Assembly: GCA_030063045.1 (NCBI GenBank)
Contig: JAQSEB010000014.1
Span: forward strand, 992,001-1,056,000
Length of the DNA stretch: 64,000 bases
Reading direction: 5' to 3'
Source: Pratylenchus scribneri
Lineage: Eukaryota > Nematoda > Chromadorea > Rhabditida > Pratylenchidae
Within the stretch, counting starts at the first letter, position 1. Each line of letters opens with the position of its first letter. Below the pieces are notes generated by a model. That model was not told the origin of the DNA. It was given only the letters and a program-made list of their open reading frames with translations, and searched no databases. Below are positions 51,135-63,685 of this stretch, piece after piece. The position numbers and the translations under genes were made by a program.

Positions 51135-53783
51135 ATGTCATGGAAAAATTGCATTTATGGACCAGCCGTAATGGTCATTTTCGCCTGCTGCTCAACAATT
51201 GGTCTACCCAATTATTAATTATTTGTCCAAAATTAATTTTAAGGAGAATTGGGAACGGCAGCAGAAAATAATAATAATTCGCCAATCCAAACAAATTGCA
51301 TTGACACCGACCCAAAATGTGGCCTCTGGGCAAGTCAAGGCGAATGCCAAACAAATGCAATTTGGCAAGTCAAATTCCACCATATTATTTTATTTATGAA
51401 TAAAAAGGATGATGTCAAATTGTCGTCGTTCCTGTCAATCTTGCCAAGGCGGCGATCGGGCATGGAAATTGCGCAGTGAATTGGCCAAAAATTATGACAA
51501 TTCGAGTGCACATTCAAATGCCACCAGAATTGTTCGAATCGAATCAGTTCGAATTCAGCACATGGAAATTGTACAAATAATTAATTAATTTTGGCATAAA
51601 TTTATGCTAAATATTTAAAAGGACGAAACCAAGGAACAGGCACGAATTTTTGGTCGACTCGTCCTCTCATGGAATGATTCAAAAGTGAGCTGGGACCGAG
51701 AACATTGGGGCCTGAGTTGGCTGAATTTCTATTGGGTCCAAGTTTGGACACCTCAATTACTCCAAATTAATGCGTAAATTAATTTATTAATTTTTTAATC
51801 AATTTTCCCAAAAGTCCAAGTCCTTCGCCGGGTCAAATCAGTGGAAAAGTTTTGGCCGCAAATTACACTGGCCAAGTATTTATGTGGACAGGTTGAAGGA
51901 AGAATCAATGGATTTTATTATTGTTTTAAGATTTCAATTTTCTGGCACCATTTAATTTTGAATACGGCGAATTTCCAAAGGACAAACAACGAATTTGCTA
52001 TCAATTCGATGATAAAAGATATTTTGCCGTCAAATTTGTTGTCTCCGATGAATTGAAGGAACGCCAGAGGGAAGCAATCCAGGATGCGCACATTTCGGGA
52101 TGGGACATTTTGGGATTGGAAATTGCCGACAGCAAATATAGTGTCCAAATTTTGGGCGATTGGCGTCAAAATCCATTCGACATTCAAACAACAAATTGTG
52201 AAATTTGTGTGGAATTGGCCAGAAATGCTGTGTATTGGTTTGCGGAAATGCTGTGTCCGGCTTTTGTGACTTCCATTTTGACACTTTCCGCCGTCCTTTT
52301 CCAATTGGCATTACCTCAAGCATTGATTTTGTCATTTTCCATTCTCAGCCAATTGCTCAATCTTCAATTGGTGAATGCCAGATTGCCAAGTTATACTGGC
52401 ACAGTGCCAACCATTTGTGAGTGAATTGATATTGTTGCCTAACGGGGAATGCAGGATTTTAGTGGAAAAGACACCTGATAATTATTCTGCCTTACCCTTT
52501 AATTTTACTATTACTTAAAACAACAAGAATGGAAGCACCGAACCCTGAAAACTATTTGAGACCTTACCTAAACTTAGTCTAAACATAATTTCAGCCTACT
52601 CATCCTACATCTGCTTCTAATTCAAGAATATTATCTAGCTAGATGCCGGATATGGTTTGCGGTATGACAAGGATAGGTTTAGGTTAAGTCTGGATGGTAT
52701 TTAAGGTAGCTAGGATTAGTTTTGGATAGGGTTGCGCCCCCGCACCCGCGGGGGTCACCCCCGACGGGGATCCCCGCACTTTTTGGGTTTCACCCCCGAC
52801 CCTATCCCCGCATATGCCACCCCCGCGCCCCCGCATCCCCGCAAGAGCCACCCCCGCGCCCCCGCACCCCCGCGGGGGTGAAAATGCACCCCATATTATT
52901 GGATTTTTCAGGGAAAATGGGGTTCGATAGGGAAATTTTGACCAAATTTTTGTAGGATAGTAAAATTTTTTATTAAAATTTTTCTCTGCGAGGCTATTTT
53001 TAGATAAAATTTTTCGCTGCGCAGCCATTTTTGGATGAAATTTTTCTTCAAAAAAATTTTTTATTTGGAAAATGTGGCTTTTTAAAAAATTTACGCTACC
53101 CCCGCCCCCGCGGGGATCCCCGCGGGGGCCCCCGCAAGGGGTCACCCCCGAACCCGAACCCGCAAGTGCCAACCCCGCAAACCCCGACCCCCGCACAACC
53201 CGCCCCCGCACTGCGGGGGCGCAACCCTAGTTTTGGATATGTTCTGATGGGTTATACGATAGGGTAAGAATAGTAGGCAGGTATAGGTTAAATCCGGGTT
53301 TTAGATTATTTTTAGTGTAGGATTTGATTTTGGTGTTTTCCTCATTCCTCTCTTTTAATAGTCGTTACTGTAACGAAGGAGGCAGAATAATGAATTTCAG
53401 ATTCCTCCCCCTTCATACTACACCCCCACTATAAGCAACAATATAAATTTATTCCAATAATTAATTAATTAATTACGCATTCTTTGACAGTGAAATTTAC
53501 GGCATTTAATCTTCTTTCGACTGCTTTCCTTCTTTTTGCCACCATCTTTCTACGTCGAATTTCTCATGCAAATTCGAATATTCCCTTGCCCCGATCATTT
53601 TATGCCCTAATGGCATTCATTGACAAATTGATGCCATTGCCAAAGGGCGGAAAGGATTTGAATGATGAAAATGCAGTTCCAGTCGGAAATTACACGGAAA
53701 TAGCCCTCACTCTGAACAATTTGTTCTTTGCCATTTTTACTATTTTCTATATTTGGTCATTCGTGTCCACATTTATTGTATAA
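51135..53783 (+). CDS. ShKT domain fused to Cys-loop ligand-gated ion channel subunit
   Basis: Exons 51135-51201, 51244-51364, 51408-51570, 51622-51773, 51815-51891, 51931-52416, 53491-53783; 452 residues. N-terminal signal peptide; residues about 40-75 form a ShKT module with all six Cys (CIDTDPKC, GLWASQGEC, MMSNCRRSCQSC). Then an extracellular domain and four helices: M1 after NAVYWFAEMLCP, M2 LPQALILSFSILSQLLNLQL, M3 FTAFNLLSTAFLLFATIF, M4 LFFAIFTIFYIWSFV, the usual pentameric-channel order. The Cys-loop region EFPKDKQRIC has its second Cys only; no Cys is found where the first should be, so the defining disulfide seems lost. The M2 is unusual, so ion selectivity cannot be guessed. The second intron uses a GC donor (GCAAGT). 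The last intron (1,074 nt) hosts a transposon. Looks like an orphan nematode LGC/CUP-4 type subunit; ligand unknown. Confidence 0.8.
52727..53229. mobile_element. 503-bp GC-rich hAT-like element, copy 1
   Basis: Ends TAGGGTTGCGCCCCCGCA and the reverse complement, flanked by an exact 8-bp duplication GTTTTGGA (52719-52726 and 53230-53237). The arms are very GC-rich (CCCCCGCGGGG patterns); the centre is AT-rich with TTTTTCGCTGCGCAGCCATT. Inserted in the last intron of the channel gene. Confidence 0.92.
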
Positions 53784-54811
53784 TTTAATTATTAATAAAT
53801 TTAATTTTAAATAATCAAAAATGAATTTGTATAGTCCATACTCCATAGCCCGCCATAGAACACATTCTCCATTACTTTTGTGGGTTAATCCGATTTGATT
53901 TTCGATCCATTCCACTTATTCATTTTATCAACCAAAAAATGGAAATTTCATTGAAATTAAAAATGTGGCCAATTTTGGGACATTTGGGCGGCTGGCAATA
54001 AGCTGATAATTTGGAATTTCATCGAATTGGGAAAATTAGTTTTTTGGCCCCAAAATTCCACCAAATTATTATATTTTTCCTTATCAATAATTTTGTACAA
54101 TTCCCTCCAAATTTTTGATCTTTTTCTTTAAAAATTCGCCTTTTGCCCTTTCAAGGGCCAAAACAAATAAACAAAATAAAAATTTTATCAACACAAAAAA
54201 TGGATGATGAAAATGAATGAATGTTTGGTCTTTCCCCAAAGAGGGGCTTTTCCAATGAAGCAAAATGCAAATATAAATCAGCAGCAGGTGGAATTCCCTC
54301 CATAAAAAGTGGGAATTTTGCAATTTTATCAATTTAATTTCATCATTTTTTTGGAGGAAAAACATCCTACATCCAATCATTTTTGTTTCATTGATGAATT
54401 CGGACGAACTTTGGATTGGATGATTTTTAGTACTATAAAAGCCAAAATGTTTCATTGAAATTTGGCCAAGCAAAGAGCGGCGGACCAAATTTGGCTCAAA
54501 AATGTCCATCACATTGAAATTGTGGCCCATTCCATTTCCATATGCCTTATCAAAGATAATTTGAAGTAAAAAGGACGGCAATTAGCCCATTCCCTCTCAC
54601 TCCCGATCCATGGTCCGCCAGCCAAAGGCCTATACAAAAATTACTTTTTTTGTGGCCCTCCCTCATTTTGTGTGTCTTTAAAAGATTGGAAATAAATTGG
54701 CCCATAAAAGTCACATTTTGGACATTAAATTAAGAGAGACATTTCTATCAATTTTTTGAATTTAGATTGAAATTCGATACATTCATTCCTTCCCATTTTA
54801 ATAATTAAAAA
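53784..54811. other. Intergenic, no gene supported
   Basis: Between the channel gene and the aminopeptidase gene on the same strand. A 165-codon open frame on the minus strand (54084-54581) has no domain and atypical composition, so it is not called. Confidence 0.5.
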
Positions 54812-57400
54812 ATGCCTCGTGATCCGAATACTTGTGCCAACATAAATGAAATCACATTGGAACATATGGAATGTGAGTGGTTTATTTACATTATTTTGAA
54901 CATTATTTACGGCCATTTTCAGTGAATTGGTTCGTCGATTTTGAGAATACCCAAATCACTGGAAATTGCATTTTGCATTATTTTGTGTTGGAGGATTGCC
55001 GAAAAATTGTACAAAAATATTCAAAGGAATACCCAAAAATTATTATACAATTTCAGATTTTGGATATCAGTGATCAAAAAATTGAGGAAATCAAATTGAA
55101 CGGTGTCCCTTGCAAATATAAAATTGGTGAAGTGCCATTGGTTGGGCGATTTGTTCAAATGGAAGGGGAATTTCGAAAAGGCCAAAAAGGGTTGACACAA
55201 ATGCCATTCCATTGGATTTTAATTGAATTTACATTATTAGAACAATATTTTGCAAATATTCCACAATTGGTGCCACGGCACTTCAATTTGTTGAGCCCGA
55301 ATTGACGGCCGACAAAACGCATCCATTCCTCTACAGTCAATGCCAACAAATTCATGCCCGTTCAATTGTCCCTTGTATGGACACACCGGCAGTGAAACAA
55401 AGTTATACGGCACAAGTGAATGTGCCAAAAGGGATGCAATGTTTGATGAGTGCCGTTTTATTGGAAGAAAATGGAAAATGTTCAAAAAATGGAGGCGAAA
55501 TGAATGGTACGCCGGACAGGGTCAAATACAATTTTGTGCAGGTGACGCAAAAATTAATTCCCTTTATTAGCCATTAATCATCATAGAAAGTGCCAATTCC
55601 CTCATATTTGTTGGCAATTGTTGTTGGCGCATTGTCCAGACGCGATATTAGTCCTCGATGCGCGGTTTGGGCGGAACTATCAATGTTGGACAGGGCACAT
55701 TGGGAATTTGCGGAAACTGAGAAAATGTTGACAATTGCCACCGAATTGATGGGCGAATATCGATGGGGACGGTAATTAATCCATCAAATCAATCAATCAT
55801 TCAATTTAAATTAATCAATTAAATCATACCACATTAATTAATTAATTAATTTTATTGATCCATCAATAAATCAATTAAAATGTTAAGTTTTGATATGATC
55901 GTGTTGCCACCATTCTTCTCATTTGGAGGAATGGAGAATCCATGTATGACATTTGTGACGCCCACAATCATTGCCGGCGATCGTTCGCTGACCACGGTGG
56001 TTGCCCACGAAATTGCCCACAGTTGGACAGGAAATTTGGTGACAAATGCAACTTGGGAACATTTTTGGTCATTTCAATTTATTTGAATATTTATTAATTT
56101 TGATGTATAGGCTGAATGAGGGATTCACCGAATTTGTGGAATATAAAATTTTGGGCAGAATGTTCGGAGAACAATTTCGACTTTTTATGCATTTGATGGG
56201 GTGGGAGGATCATTTGAGGATGTGCATTTTTGAAACACTCCATCCAAAACATCCATTCACCAAATTGGTCGTCCCATTGGATGGAGAATGCGCGGATGAT
56301 GTTTTCAGGTTTCAAATATGGCCGATAATAATATAATATATTCCCAATAGTCCAATTCCCTATCAAAAGGGTGCTGCCCTTCTCCTTTTGTTGGAACAAC
56401 GCCTGGGTGACAATGCCCGTTTTGAGCAATTCCTTCGGGATTATGTCATCAAATTTGCCTATCGTTCAATTGTTACGGATGAATGGTTGAAGGTGAATTT
56501 TGAATGAATTTGCCTTTAGCAAAATTACCCCATTTACAGTTCCTTTATGAATATTTTGCCGATAAAAAGGAACAATTGGATTCAATTGAATGGGACAAAT
56601 GGTTGCATCAGCCGGGAATGCCACCACAAAAACCAAAGTAAAAGAATGAATGAATGAATTTTGGATTATTTTAAATATTAGATTTGATGAAACTTTGTTG
56701 ATTGGCTGTAAATTATTGGCCAATACTTGGCTTTATGGAACGGATGAACAGGTGGAAGCATTGGATGCTGACCAATTCCAACAAATGATGACCGCACAAA
56801 AGGAGAAAATTATGACCTTATTGGATATTGTAATAAATAATATTATTTAATTAATTAATTCCCCAATTTTCTCAGGGCCTTGCTGATGGGAAAAAGAAGC
56901 ATTTATTGAATGTAAATTTAAAATAATTATTAAAAATATTTGCTCAAAATTTACAGCATCAAAGATTGGAATTGATGGAGAAGAAATATTCATTGAATAA
57001 TGGCACTAACACGGATGTGTAAGTTTTTGGAATTAAAAGCAATAATTAAATTAATTTTCATTTCAGTCTTTGCCAATGGATTTTGGTGGCAATCCAAGCA
57101 AAATGGTCGCCAATAATTCCGTTAGCATTGAAATTCGTGACGGATTGTGGACGTGTGAAATATGTTCGTGCCTGCTATCAACGATTATTTGAATGGGAAA
57201 AGAGCCGAAAACAGGCATTGGAATGTTTTGAGAGGAATAAGCCGACAATGCACAATTTCACCATTCAATTCATTAATAGCCTTTTGAGCAACAAAAACAA
57301 AGCCAATGGAAAGGAAAATGATGATGGAATTGGCAACAAAAATATGGGAGGAGGAATTGATAATGGCAAAATGGAGAATGGAGTTATGGTACAGGCATAA
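54812..57400 (+). CDS. LTA4H: Leukotriene-A4-hydrolase-type M1 aminopeptidase
   Basis: Zinc aminopeptidase of the LTA4H/RNPEP group, cytosolic. Exons 54812-54872, 54923-55190, 55241-55541, 55587-55771, 55888-56067, 56111-56308, 56351-56492, 56540-56637, 56682-56829, 56876-56911, 56957-57018, 57067-57400; 670 residues (human LTA4H 611). Visible: [19 protein letters not shown], exopeptidase motif [10 protein letters not shown], zinc site [12 protein letters not shown] with the second Glu ligand in [24 protein letters not shown], and the LTA4H-type helical C-terminus ([34 protein letters not shown]). Two tiny exons (36 and 62 nt) are needed to connect the helical domain. It has an Asn/Gly-rich C-terminal extension of about 40 residues. 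True epoxide-hydrolase activity is not implied; in nematodes the aminopeptidase role is the safer one. Confidence 0.92.
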
Positions 57401-57738
57401 AATAGTGAAATGGAATGGCACAAATTTAATTGATAAATATTATTTTAAATATAATAATTGCCAGATTGTACCAAATTGAAATGACTGCCTTATTAAATAA
57501 ATGCCCACAAAATAAATACCTAGCCATTTTTATACAATTTAATCACTATTGATAAATATTAATTTAATTTATCATTTTTATTATTATTTAAACAATTAAA
57601 TAATATTCATTTCATTATTTGATAAATTGATTAAATTTCGACTCCAAAAATGTCCTTTAAATAAATTTTATCAAATTAAATTTAAAGCTTGCAAAAAGGA
57701 AAAATAAATAAATGTGAATATATTATGTAAATTTTTGA
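57401..57738. other. 3' flanks of converging genes
   Basis: AT-rich 3' ends of the aminopeptidase (plus) and the MLT-10 family gene (minus). Nothing else seen. Confidence 0.5.
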
Positions 57739-60700
57739 TTAACTCAAAATGCTCGGTGACAGTACAACATAATAAAAATAAACGGGACTGCTGAATACCG
57801 GCGAAAGGGAATATGGTGAAAGGAAAAGGCCGGCAAATGCTTTTGGTGAAAATATTTGTGGATTCATGATGAAAGGGCTGAGAACAAGAGGAGAAAGCAA
57901 TGTTGGGCTGAGGATGCCGGGGGTCATCACCAACGGGGAAAGGATGAATGGATGCATCAATTGGGGCGACAAAATCACCGGATCCATCACAAATGGGCTC
58001 AGAATCTGTGTTGAATATTTTAATTTAGGGCATTTTGAGGAAGGAAATAATATTGGAAAAAAGCAAAATTAAATTTTTGAGGTTTTTTTTCTGGTATTTT
58101 TTGAGAATAAATCGTAAAAGAATGTTTCATTCGTGCTTTTTCTTTATAACATTTCTATTAATTTCTATATATTTTTTGCACTAAATAATTCCGCCTATTT
58201 GTGTTTCACTTAGAATAATTCCGCCTGTTTGTGTTTCACTTAGAATAATTCCGCCTGTTTGTGTTTCACTTAGAATAATTCCGCCTGGTTGTGTTTCATT
58301 TAGAATAATTCCGCCTGTTTGTGTTTTCGCTAAGTTAGAATAATTCCGCCTGGTTGTGTTTCACTTAGAATAATTCCGCCTGTTTGTGTTTTCGCTAAGT
58401 TAGAATAATTCCGCCTGGTTGTGTTTCACTTAGAATAATTCCGCCTATTTGTGTTTCACTTAGAATAATTCCGCCTGTTTGTGTTTCACTTAGAATAATT
58501 CCGCCTGTTTGTGTTTCACTTAGAATAATTCCGCCTGGTTGTGTTTCACTTAGAATAATTCCGCCTGTTTGTGTTTCATCTAATTAATTCAGCCTATTTG
58601 TGTTTTCGCTTAGAATAATTCCGCCTGTTTTTCATCAATTAATTCTGACTGATTTTATTCAATTAAATTATTCTTTCTGTTGGTCTTTTAGCTTAAAAAA
58701 ATTCTAGCTGGTTTAATTTAATAATAAATTTAACAGGATGTCCCTTTATACCCTACGATGATATTTTGTTCCATTCCCTAAATGTTGAATTTTCAATTTT
58801 TAAAAACACTTACAACTCCGTTGATGACACCTGAAAAAGTGGGATTTTAAATTTAATTGTTTAAAAAATAAAAAAAATTAAACCAGGTGACAAAATGTAT
58901 GGTTGCATGACAATTGGGGAGAGGACAAGGGTGGAAAAAATGAATGGAGAAAGCACCAAAGGGGACATCAATCTGGGCGAAAGAATCTTCAAAAATGTTG
59001 GGGTTAATTTTGAATGAAATTTCGTGGATTTACTCCCGGGGAAAAAACTGATGGCGAAATTATGGCAGGCCCAAAAATTGTTGGCGAACGAATTGTGGGC
59101 GAAAATACAACGGGCGAAAGGATCAGAGATTGGCTGGCAGAACTGGCAGTTTATGAGAATAATTGACAAAAAATTAATATTTATAATTAATTAATATGAA
59201 CATTATTGTGGCTGTTAATGCCAAAAATGGCTAAGGGTTCTTTTCCTATTTTCCTATTGTACTCCCACTTTTTGCCTAATCGCCTGTCACCCTATCAATC
59301 AAATATTGCCCCAATCGATGCTTTATTCCCTTCACATTTATTATCAGATTTTCCTTAAAAGAATAATTTAAAGTCGAGTTTCCCCGTATCCCTATCCTGT
59401 TAATTGGGCCTCTGGCTCTGGGGGCTTAGGCCCCGGCGAAAACCTGAGGCGAAAGTCTAGGCCAGGTTTCCGCCCTAAACCTTATTTGGTCCTAGATTAG
59501 GATTAATAGTTGCCATATAGCTACATAAAATAAGAGCCACCTACACCTAGCCATAATCCTATACCAAAACTTAACGAGTCTTAGCATTTCATTATAGGCA
59601 AGTTAAATTATAAATTACCAGAAAAGTGGGGATTTTTCAACACGAAAATTGTGAGGAAAATTAATTTGGGCTAAAATATTATGAAATTTGTATGGAATAC
59701 TTTGAATTTGCAACTGTTGGAGTGAAGAAGGCGGGTGAAAGCTTTAAAATAAATTGAATAATATTTGAAGGGATATTTGTCCCATTTACTGACTACAATA
59801 TCCTTCTTCCGTACATCGAATGAATCCATTTGTGCCATCCTCCGAATATCAGCTTCAATTAACTTTTATAATATAAAATTATCATTAATTAATTAATTTC
59901 CCTCTGGACAACTTGATTTATTCCACTTAAATTTCCGTTTTTTCCTTCGATGAATGGCAAAAGCCGGTGCAATGCCTCCGAATTGTTGAATGGTGATTTT
60001 GGCCCATAAATTAATTCCATTTGTGCTTTATTCATCAGTGAATATCCATTTCGGTTCATTTCTCTCTTCTTTTTTAAAAATTTATTTATATTCCCATCTT
60101 CCCCCAATTTGCCTGTTCCCCAGTGAATTCTTTGCCCAATTTTTCCCATGTTTCAATTTTTCGATCCTCAAATTCGCCAAACATATTTTTCACCTAAATT
60201 TGATATTTTTCATATTCCCATTTCATTTATTTTCGTACATTTTCCTTCGTCAAATAAAGTCCCTTGAATTGTTCCTTGTATCGTAGTTCTTCCTCTTCAT
60301 TTCCTCTCCGCCTTCCTTTCATTTGATCAAAATATTCCTAATTAAATTAATTAATTTAATATCCCCTCTTAGTGCCAACCTTGGCCTCATCCACTTTTTG
60401 ATTCACTCCGGATGCCTCCAAAATTAAATCCAACCATTCTTGTTGGTCCCTCCCCGTCAATTTGCTACTTTTCATCAATTTTGGCAAACTCAATTCGCCT
60501 TCCATTCCTTCCCCATTTCGATGCAAGCTGAACAGCGAGGGTGAATAAATGGCCTAAATTAAAATAAAAAAATATATTAGTCTGCTAAATTAATCTGTTA
60601 ATTCCAGCAATGCCAAAGAGCCTTTTTCTATTTGTCCTACTGTACCCTTACTTTTGCCTGATCACCCCGTCATCCTACCAATCAAATATTGCCCCAATCT

Positions 60701-62179
60701 GCCTTTTTAAATAAACCCCTTTTGCCTTTTTCCTTTCCTAATTGCTTTTTCCTTTACATTTTTATCATATTTTCCAGCACAATTTATAAAGAATAATTTA
60801 AAGTCGAATTCCCCTTATCCCTACTCCGTCCATTGGGCCACTGGGAGCATTTGGCCTCCAGCGAAAGCCCGGGGCTAGAGGCTCAGCTTTCGCCCCAAAC
60901 CACCTTATAGTTCTAGATTAGGACTAATATATTCTATTATAAATTATTTCTTTAATTCACATAACAAATCCAAAATTGGTTTAAGACTATTTTATCCCAA
61001 ATTTTCACCTTTTTGCGTCCTTTCCTCTCTGTTATGCTCAAAAATCGCGGGGACAAAACTTCCATCATCATTGTTCTCTCCTCCTTTCTTCTTATTCCTT
61101 CCTCTTCCCCTTCATTTTCTTCATCTTCTTCCTCTTCCTTCCATTCTTCTTCATCATCCGTTTCATTTTGCCTGGCTAATCTCATTCCCAGTCGAATTCC
61201 ATCACGCACCAAATCCGAAATTTGTTCATCAATTGGTTTTTTCCGCCTTCTACTAATTCTTCTTTGCCTTTTTTGTAAATTTCCACCCAAAAATTCATTC
61301 TTCATTTTTTGTAATTTTTTTATTTCATAAATTGCCCTTTGCCATCTATTTTAAATTCATTTAAATTAATTCCATCCAATAAATTACTTACGGTCTTTTC
61401 TCAATTTTTTTCTTCCTCTCCAATTCATTGGCCATCAAAATTCTGGCCAATCCGCCAATTGGACTTAGCCCCGAGGATCTTTTTGATTCCATCAATTCAT
61501 ATTCCCTCTTTTCCACTTTTTCCATTAATTTTTCTTCATCATTGCTTCTTTTCAATCTTTTCTTTCCCAATTTTTTCCTTCCAATTGAATTCTTCCATTT
61601 TTGTGCTGAAATTTGAATTAAATTGAATGAAATATTTGAATTTTACCATTTTTATTTCCTTTCCCATTTTCCATTTTGAATTGGCCAATCCAATTCATTT
61701 TTGACTTTTTCCCATATTTTTCCAATCTTTTTGATGACTTCCGGCCAATTTCCTCAATTTTCTGTTCAAAATCTCCATTGAGAAGGGCACAAACGCATTT
61801 GGCCATTTTTGGCACTGTTTTCGATTCAAAATAACATTCGGAGAATTTATCCGGCAATTTTGGTGCCATTTCATTTTCATTCATTCTTTTTAAATAAATT
61901 TAAATTAAATTAAATTAAAATTAATTTAATTGTCCCTTTTCTCACTTTGTTTGCAAAAATGCGGACATTAATGAGGCCAATGCCTGATCAGTCCAATGTT
62001 GATAGAGCTTACAAAAATTAATTTAAACGTTACAAATATTTTCCATAATTCACCTGAAAGCCTTCATCCTCGCTCATTTGTAAATTTGTGACTTTTGGTA
62101 TTTCCTCGCCTTTGACAATTTTTTTCAAAATAATTATCCAAAAAAGTAGTAAAATATATTTCCAATTTTGATTGTCCAT
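57739..62179 (-). CDS. mlt-10: MLT-10 family moulting-associated secreted protein
   Basis: Nematode-specific secreted protein family linked to moulting and cuticle; symbol given by family, orthology not tested. Exons: 62179-62054, 62007-61946, 61885-61647, 61605-61392, 61345-61009, 60553-60380, 60337-60239, 60193-60113, 60065-59913, 59862-59794, 59741-59701, 59142-59034, 58986-58884, 58830-58814, 58005-57739; about 696 residues. Signal peptide at the start (core [11 protein letters not shown]). The middle has [13 protein letters not shown] and VLSPRFLSI; then [34 protein letters not shown] and [12 protein letters not shown], all in the family order; the C-terminal third is the LSP-rich repeat ([34 protein letters not shown]). 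The intron at 60066-60112 begins with GC. Three introns are swollen by repeats, including a 30-bp minisatellite. Substrate or partner unknown. Confidence 0.9.
58187..58640. repeat. 30-bp minisatellite, about 15 copies
   Basis: Unit TTAGAATAATTCCGCCTGTT plus TGTGTTTCAC. Variants change TGTTTG to TGGTTG or TATTTG, and a longer variant inserts TTCGCTAAG. Located in the last intron of the MLT-10 family gene. Confidence 0.95.
59210..59520 (+). repeat. Dispersed intronic repeat C, copy 2
   Basis: In an intron of the MLT-10 family gene; matches 60595-60935 in the same orientation and 9395-9760 in the opposite one (CAATCAAATATTGCCCCAATC, AATAATTTAAAGTCGA, GGCGAAAGTC/GCCCTAAACC). Confidence 0.75.
60595..60935 (+). 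repeat. Dispersed intronic repeat C, copy 3
   Basis: Second copy within the MLT-10 family gene, in the intron after exon 61009. It shares with copy 2 AAGAATAATTTAAAGTCGA and TCTAGATTAGGACTAATA-type ends. Confidence 0.75.
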
Positions 62180-62997
62180 TTTTGCTGAACAAATTAAAAA
62201 TTATTGCAACTTTTGAGGACATCCAAGCAATAAATTTTCTTTTTTCCCATAGAGGAATAGGGATAATAAATTAGAGAAAAGGTGTGCTGCACATTCGAGA
62301 ATAAAATAATTCTCACCGGCGGGAACAAAACCACACGTTTTCATCATTTAATCCACACCAATTAATTCATTAATCATCATTCCCCCTTCCTATTCCTTTC
62401 CATTCCCAAAATGACCGGATCAAGGGCGAAAATGCCGCAACAAAATTACGACGAGACGATGCCCAATCCATCATCAGGAATTTTTTGTTTATTTAAGAAA
62501 TTTATTAGGGAAAGGAAATAAAATAATTTGACAGAAATATTAATTATTCATATTATATTTCTAACGGAATTTCCATACAAAATTATATCAAATTCGTCAA
62601 AAACAATTGGGAATTTGGATTGAAGTGTGTTCAAAAATGAAAAGACGCAAATTTCCCAAAGGAAAGAACGGCGGCTCTTTAATCTTTATTCTCTTCAAAT
62701 TTTCCCTGAGAAAAAATACTGTATCGTAGTTCGTAGCGTATCGTATCTCACTTGTTGGAAATGAAGGGAACGCAGATGTTTTCTGCCTGCGGCATTATTC
62801 ATTTATTTTCCTTGCCATTTTCTTTGAATATTTGTTCAATCATATCTCCCTAAAATTTCAACCCATTTTTGATGATCTTGATATTGTTTTGTAGAGAGGA
62901 AAATGCCTTTTCTTTTGGCATATAAAAAGTAATTAATAAACAATTTATATTAGTGGAGGGAAATAAAATAAATAGAAAAGAATATTTGATATTTTAA
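62180..62997. other. Intergenic, no gene seen
   Basis: Upstream of the MLT-10 family gene and downstream of the serpentine receptor exon. AT-rich; nothing recognised. Confidence 0.5.
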
Positions 62998-63425
62998 TCA
63001 TTTTGTTTGAATTGTTTTTGTTGATGGATTCAAATTTTGGCCAGTTTTGCTCAATTTTGAAGTTGAATTTCCGCCACCGACAGAAGGATGGTTGACTTGA
63101 TTTGTTGAATTAATTTGGAAGACTCGATCTGATCCAATTTGTCCGTCAATTCCAATCGCCGAAAATGTTTTGTTCAAAATTCGTTTGAATGCTTTTCGAT
63201 ATTCGGTGCTGTTCGAATAAAGGATTAGGGCATTGCTGGCGGCCCCGATATTCAGCAAAATACCAACAATGAAGCCAATGTGCCAAATTGTGATTGGATT
63301 CATTGAATTCGGGGGAAGATGGAAAAGAATTTGATAGGTGCCCAAATTGAGGAAATAGCCGCCAATGTTCACAACCAAAATGAGGACAAGCGATTTGAGG
63401 AGACGGCCACTGGTCTCTTTGGTCA
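62998..63425 (-). CDS. Serpentine receptor, last exon (5' partial)
   Basis: Last exon of a rhodopsin-like receptor; upstream exons lie beyond the window or across the transposon at 63686. Acceptor TTTGCAG is followed by an exon entering in phase 1. It encodes helix 6 (KSLVLILVVNIGGYFLNLG), an extracellular loop, helix 7 (IWHIGFIVGILLNIGAASNA) and the juxtamembrane LILYSNSTEYRKAFKRIL, followed by a Ser/Thr/Asn-rich tail. The NS-x-EYRKAF motif after helix 7 is typical of nematode SRSX/SRW-type chemoreceptors. A more exact family cannot be set from two helices. Confidence 0.7.
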
Positions 63426-63685
63426 CTGCAAAATGGCATTAGAAATTTAATTTGCTTTAATTAAAAAATAGAATAAATAGTTTAGAACCTCAAATTTCAG
63501 TACCTAGGCCTTTCTTTTGACTGTAGATCATTGAAGAATCAACCAATTAAGAAAGCGATATACTATTACATAGCCCTTAATGTCCTCTACTACTACAAAA
63601 TTGCTTAACATTTTTGGAAAACTTAAAATAAATTGTCGGAAAAAGCGGCTTTTCCTCCAAAAATTCTACTCTGTCTTATTCAAAG

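Noticed and set aside
52684..53267. Arg/Gly/Pro-rich frames in the GC-rich element that also appear at 63666-63955
   Set aside because: Repetition arises because both are copies of the same transposon; no transposase and no start context.
54084..54581. 165-codon minus-strand frame
   Set aside because: Unspliced, Phe/Ile-rich, no domain; AT-rich chance frame.
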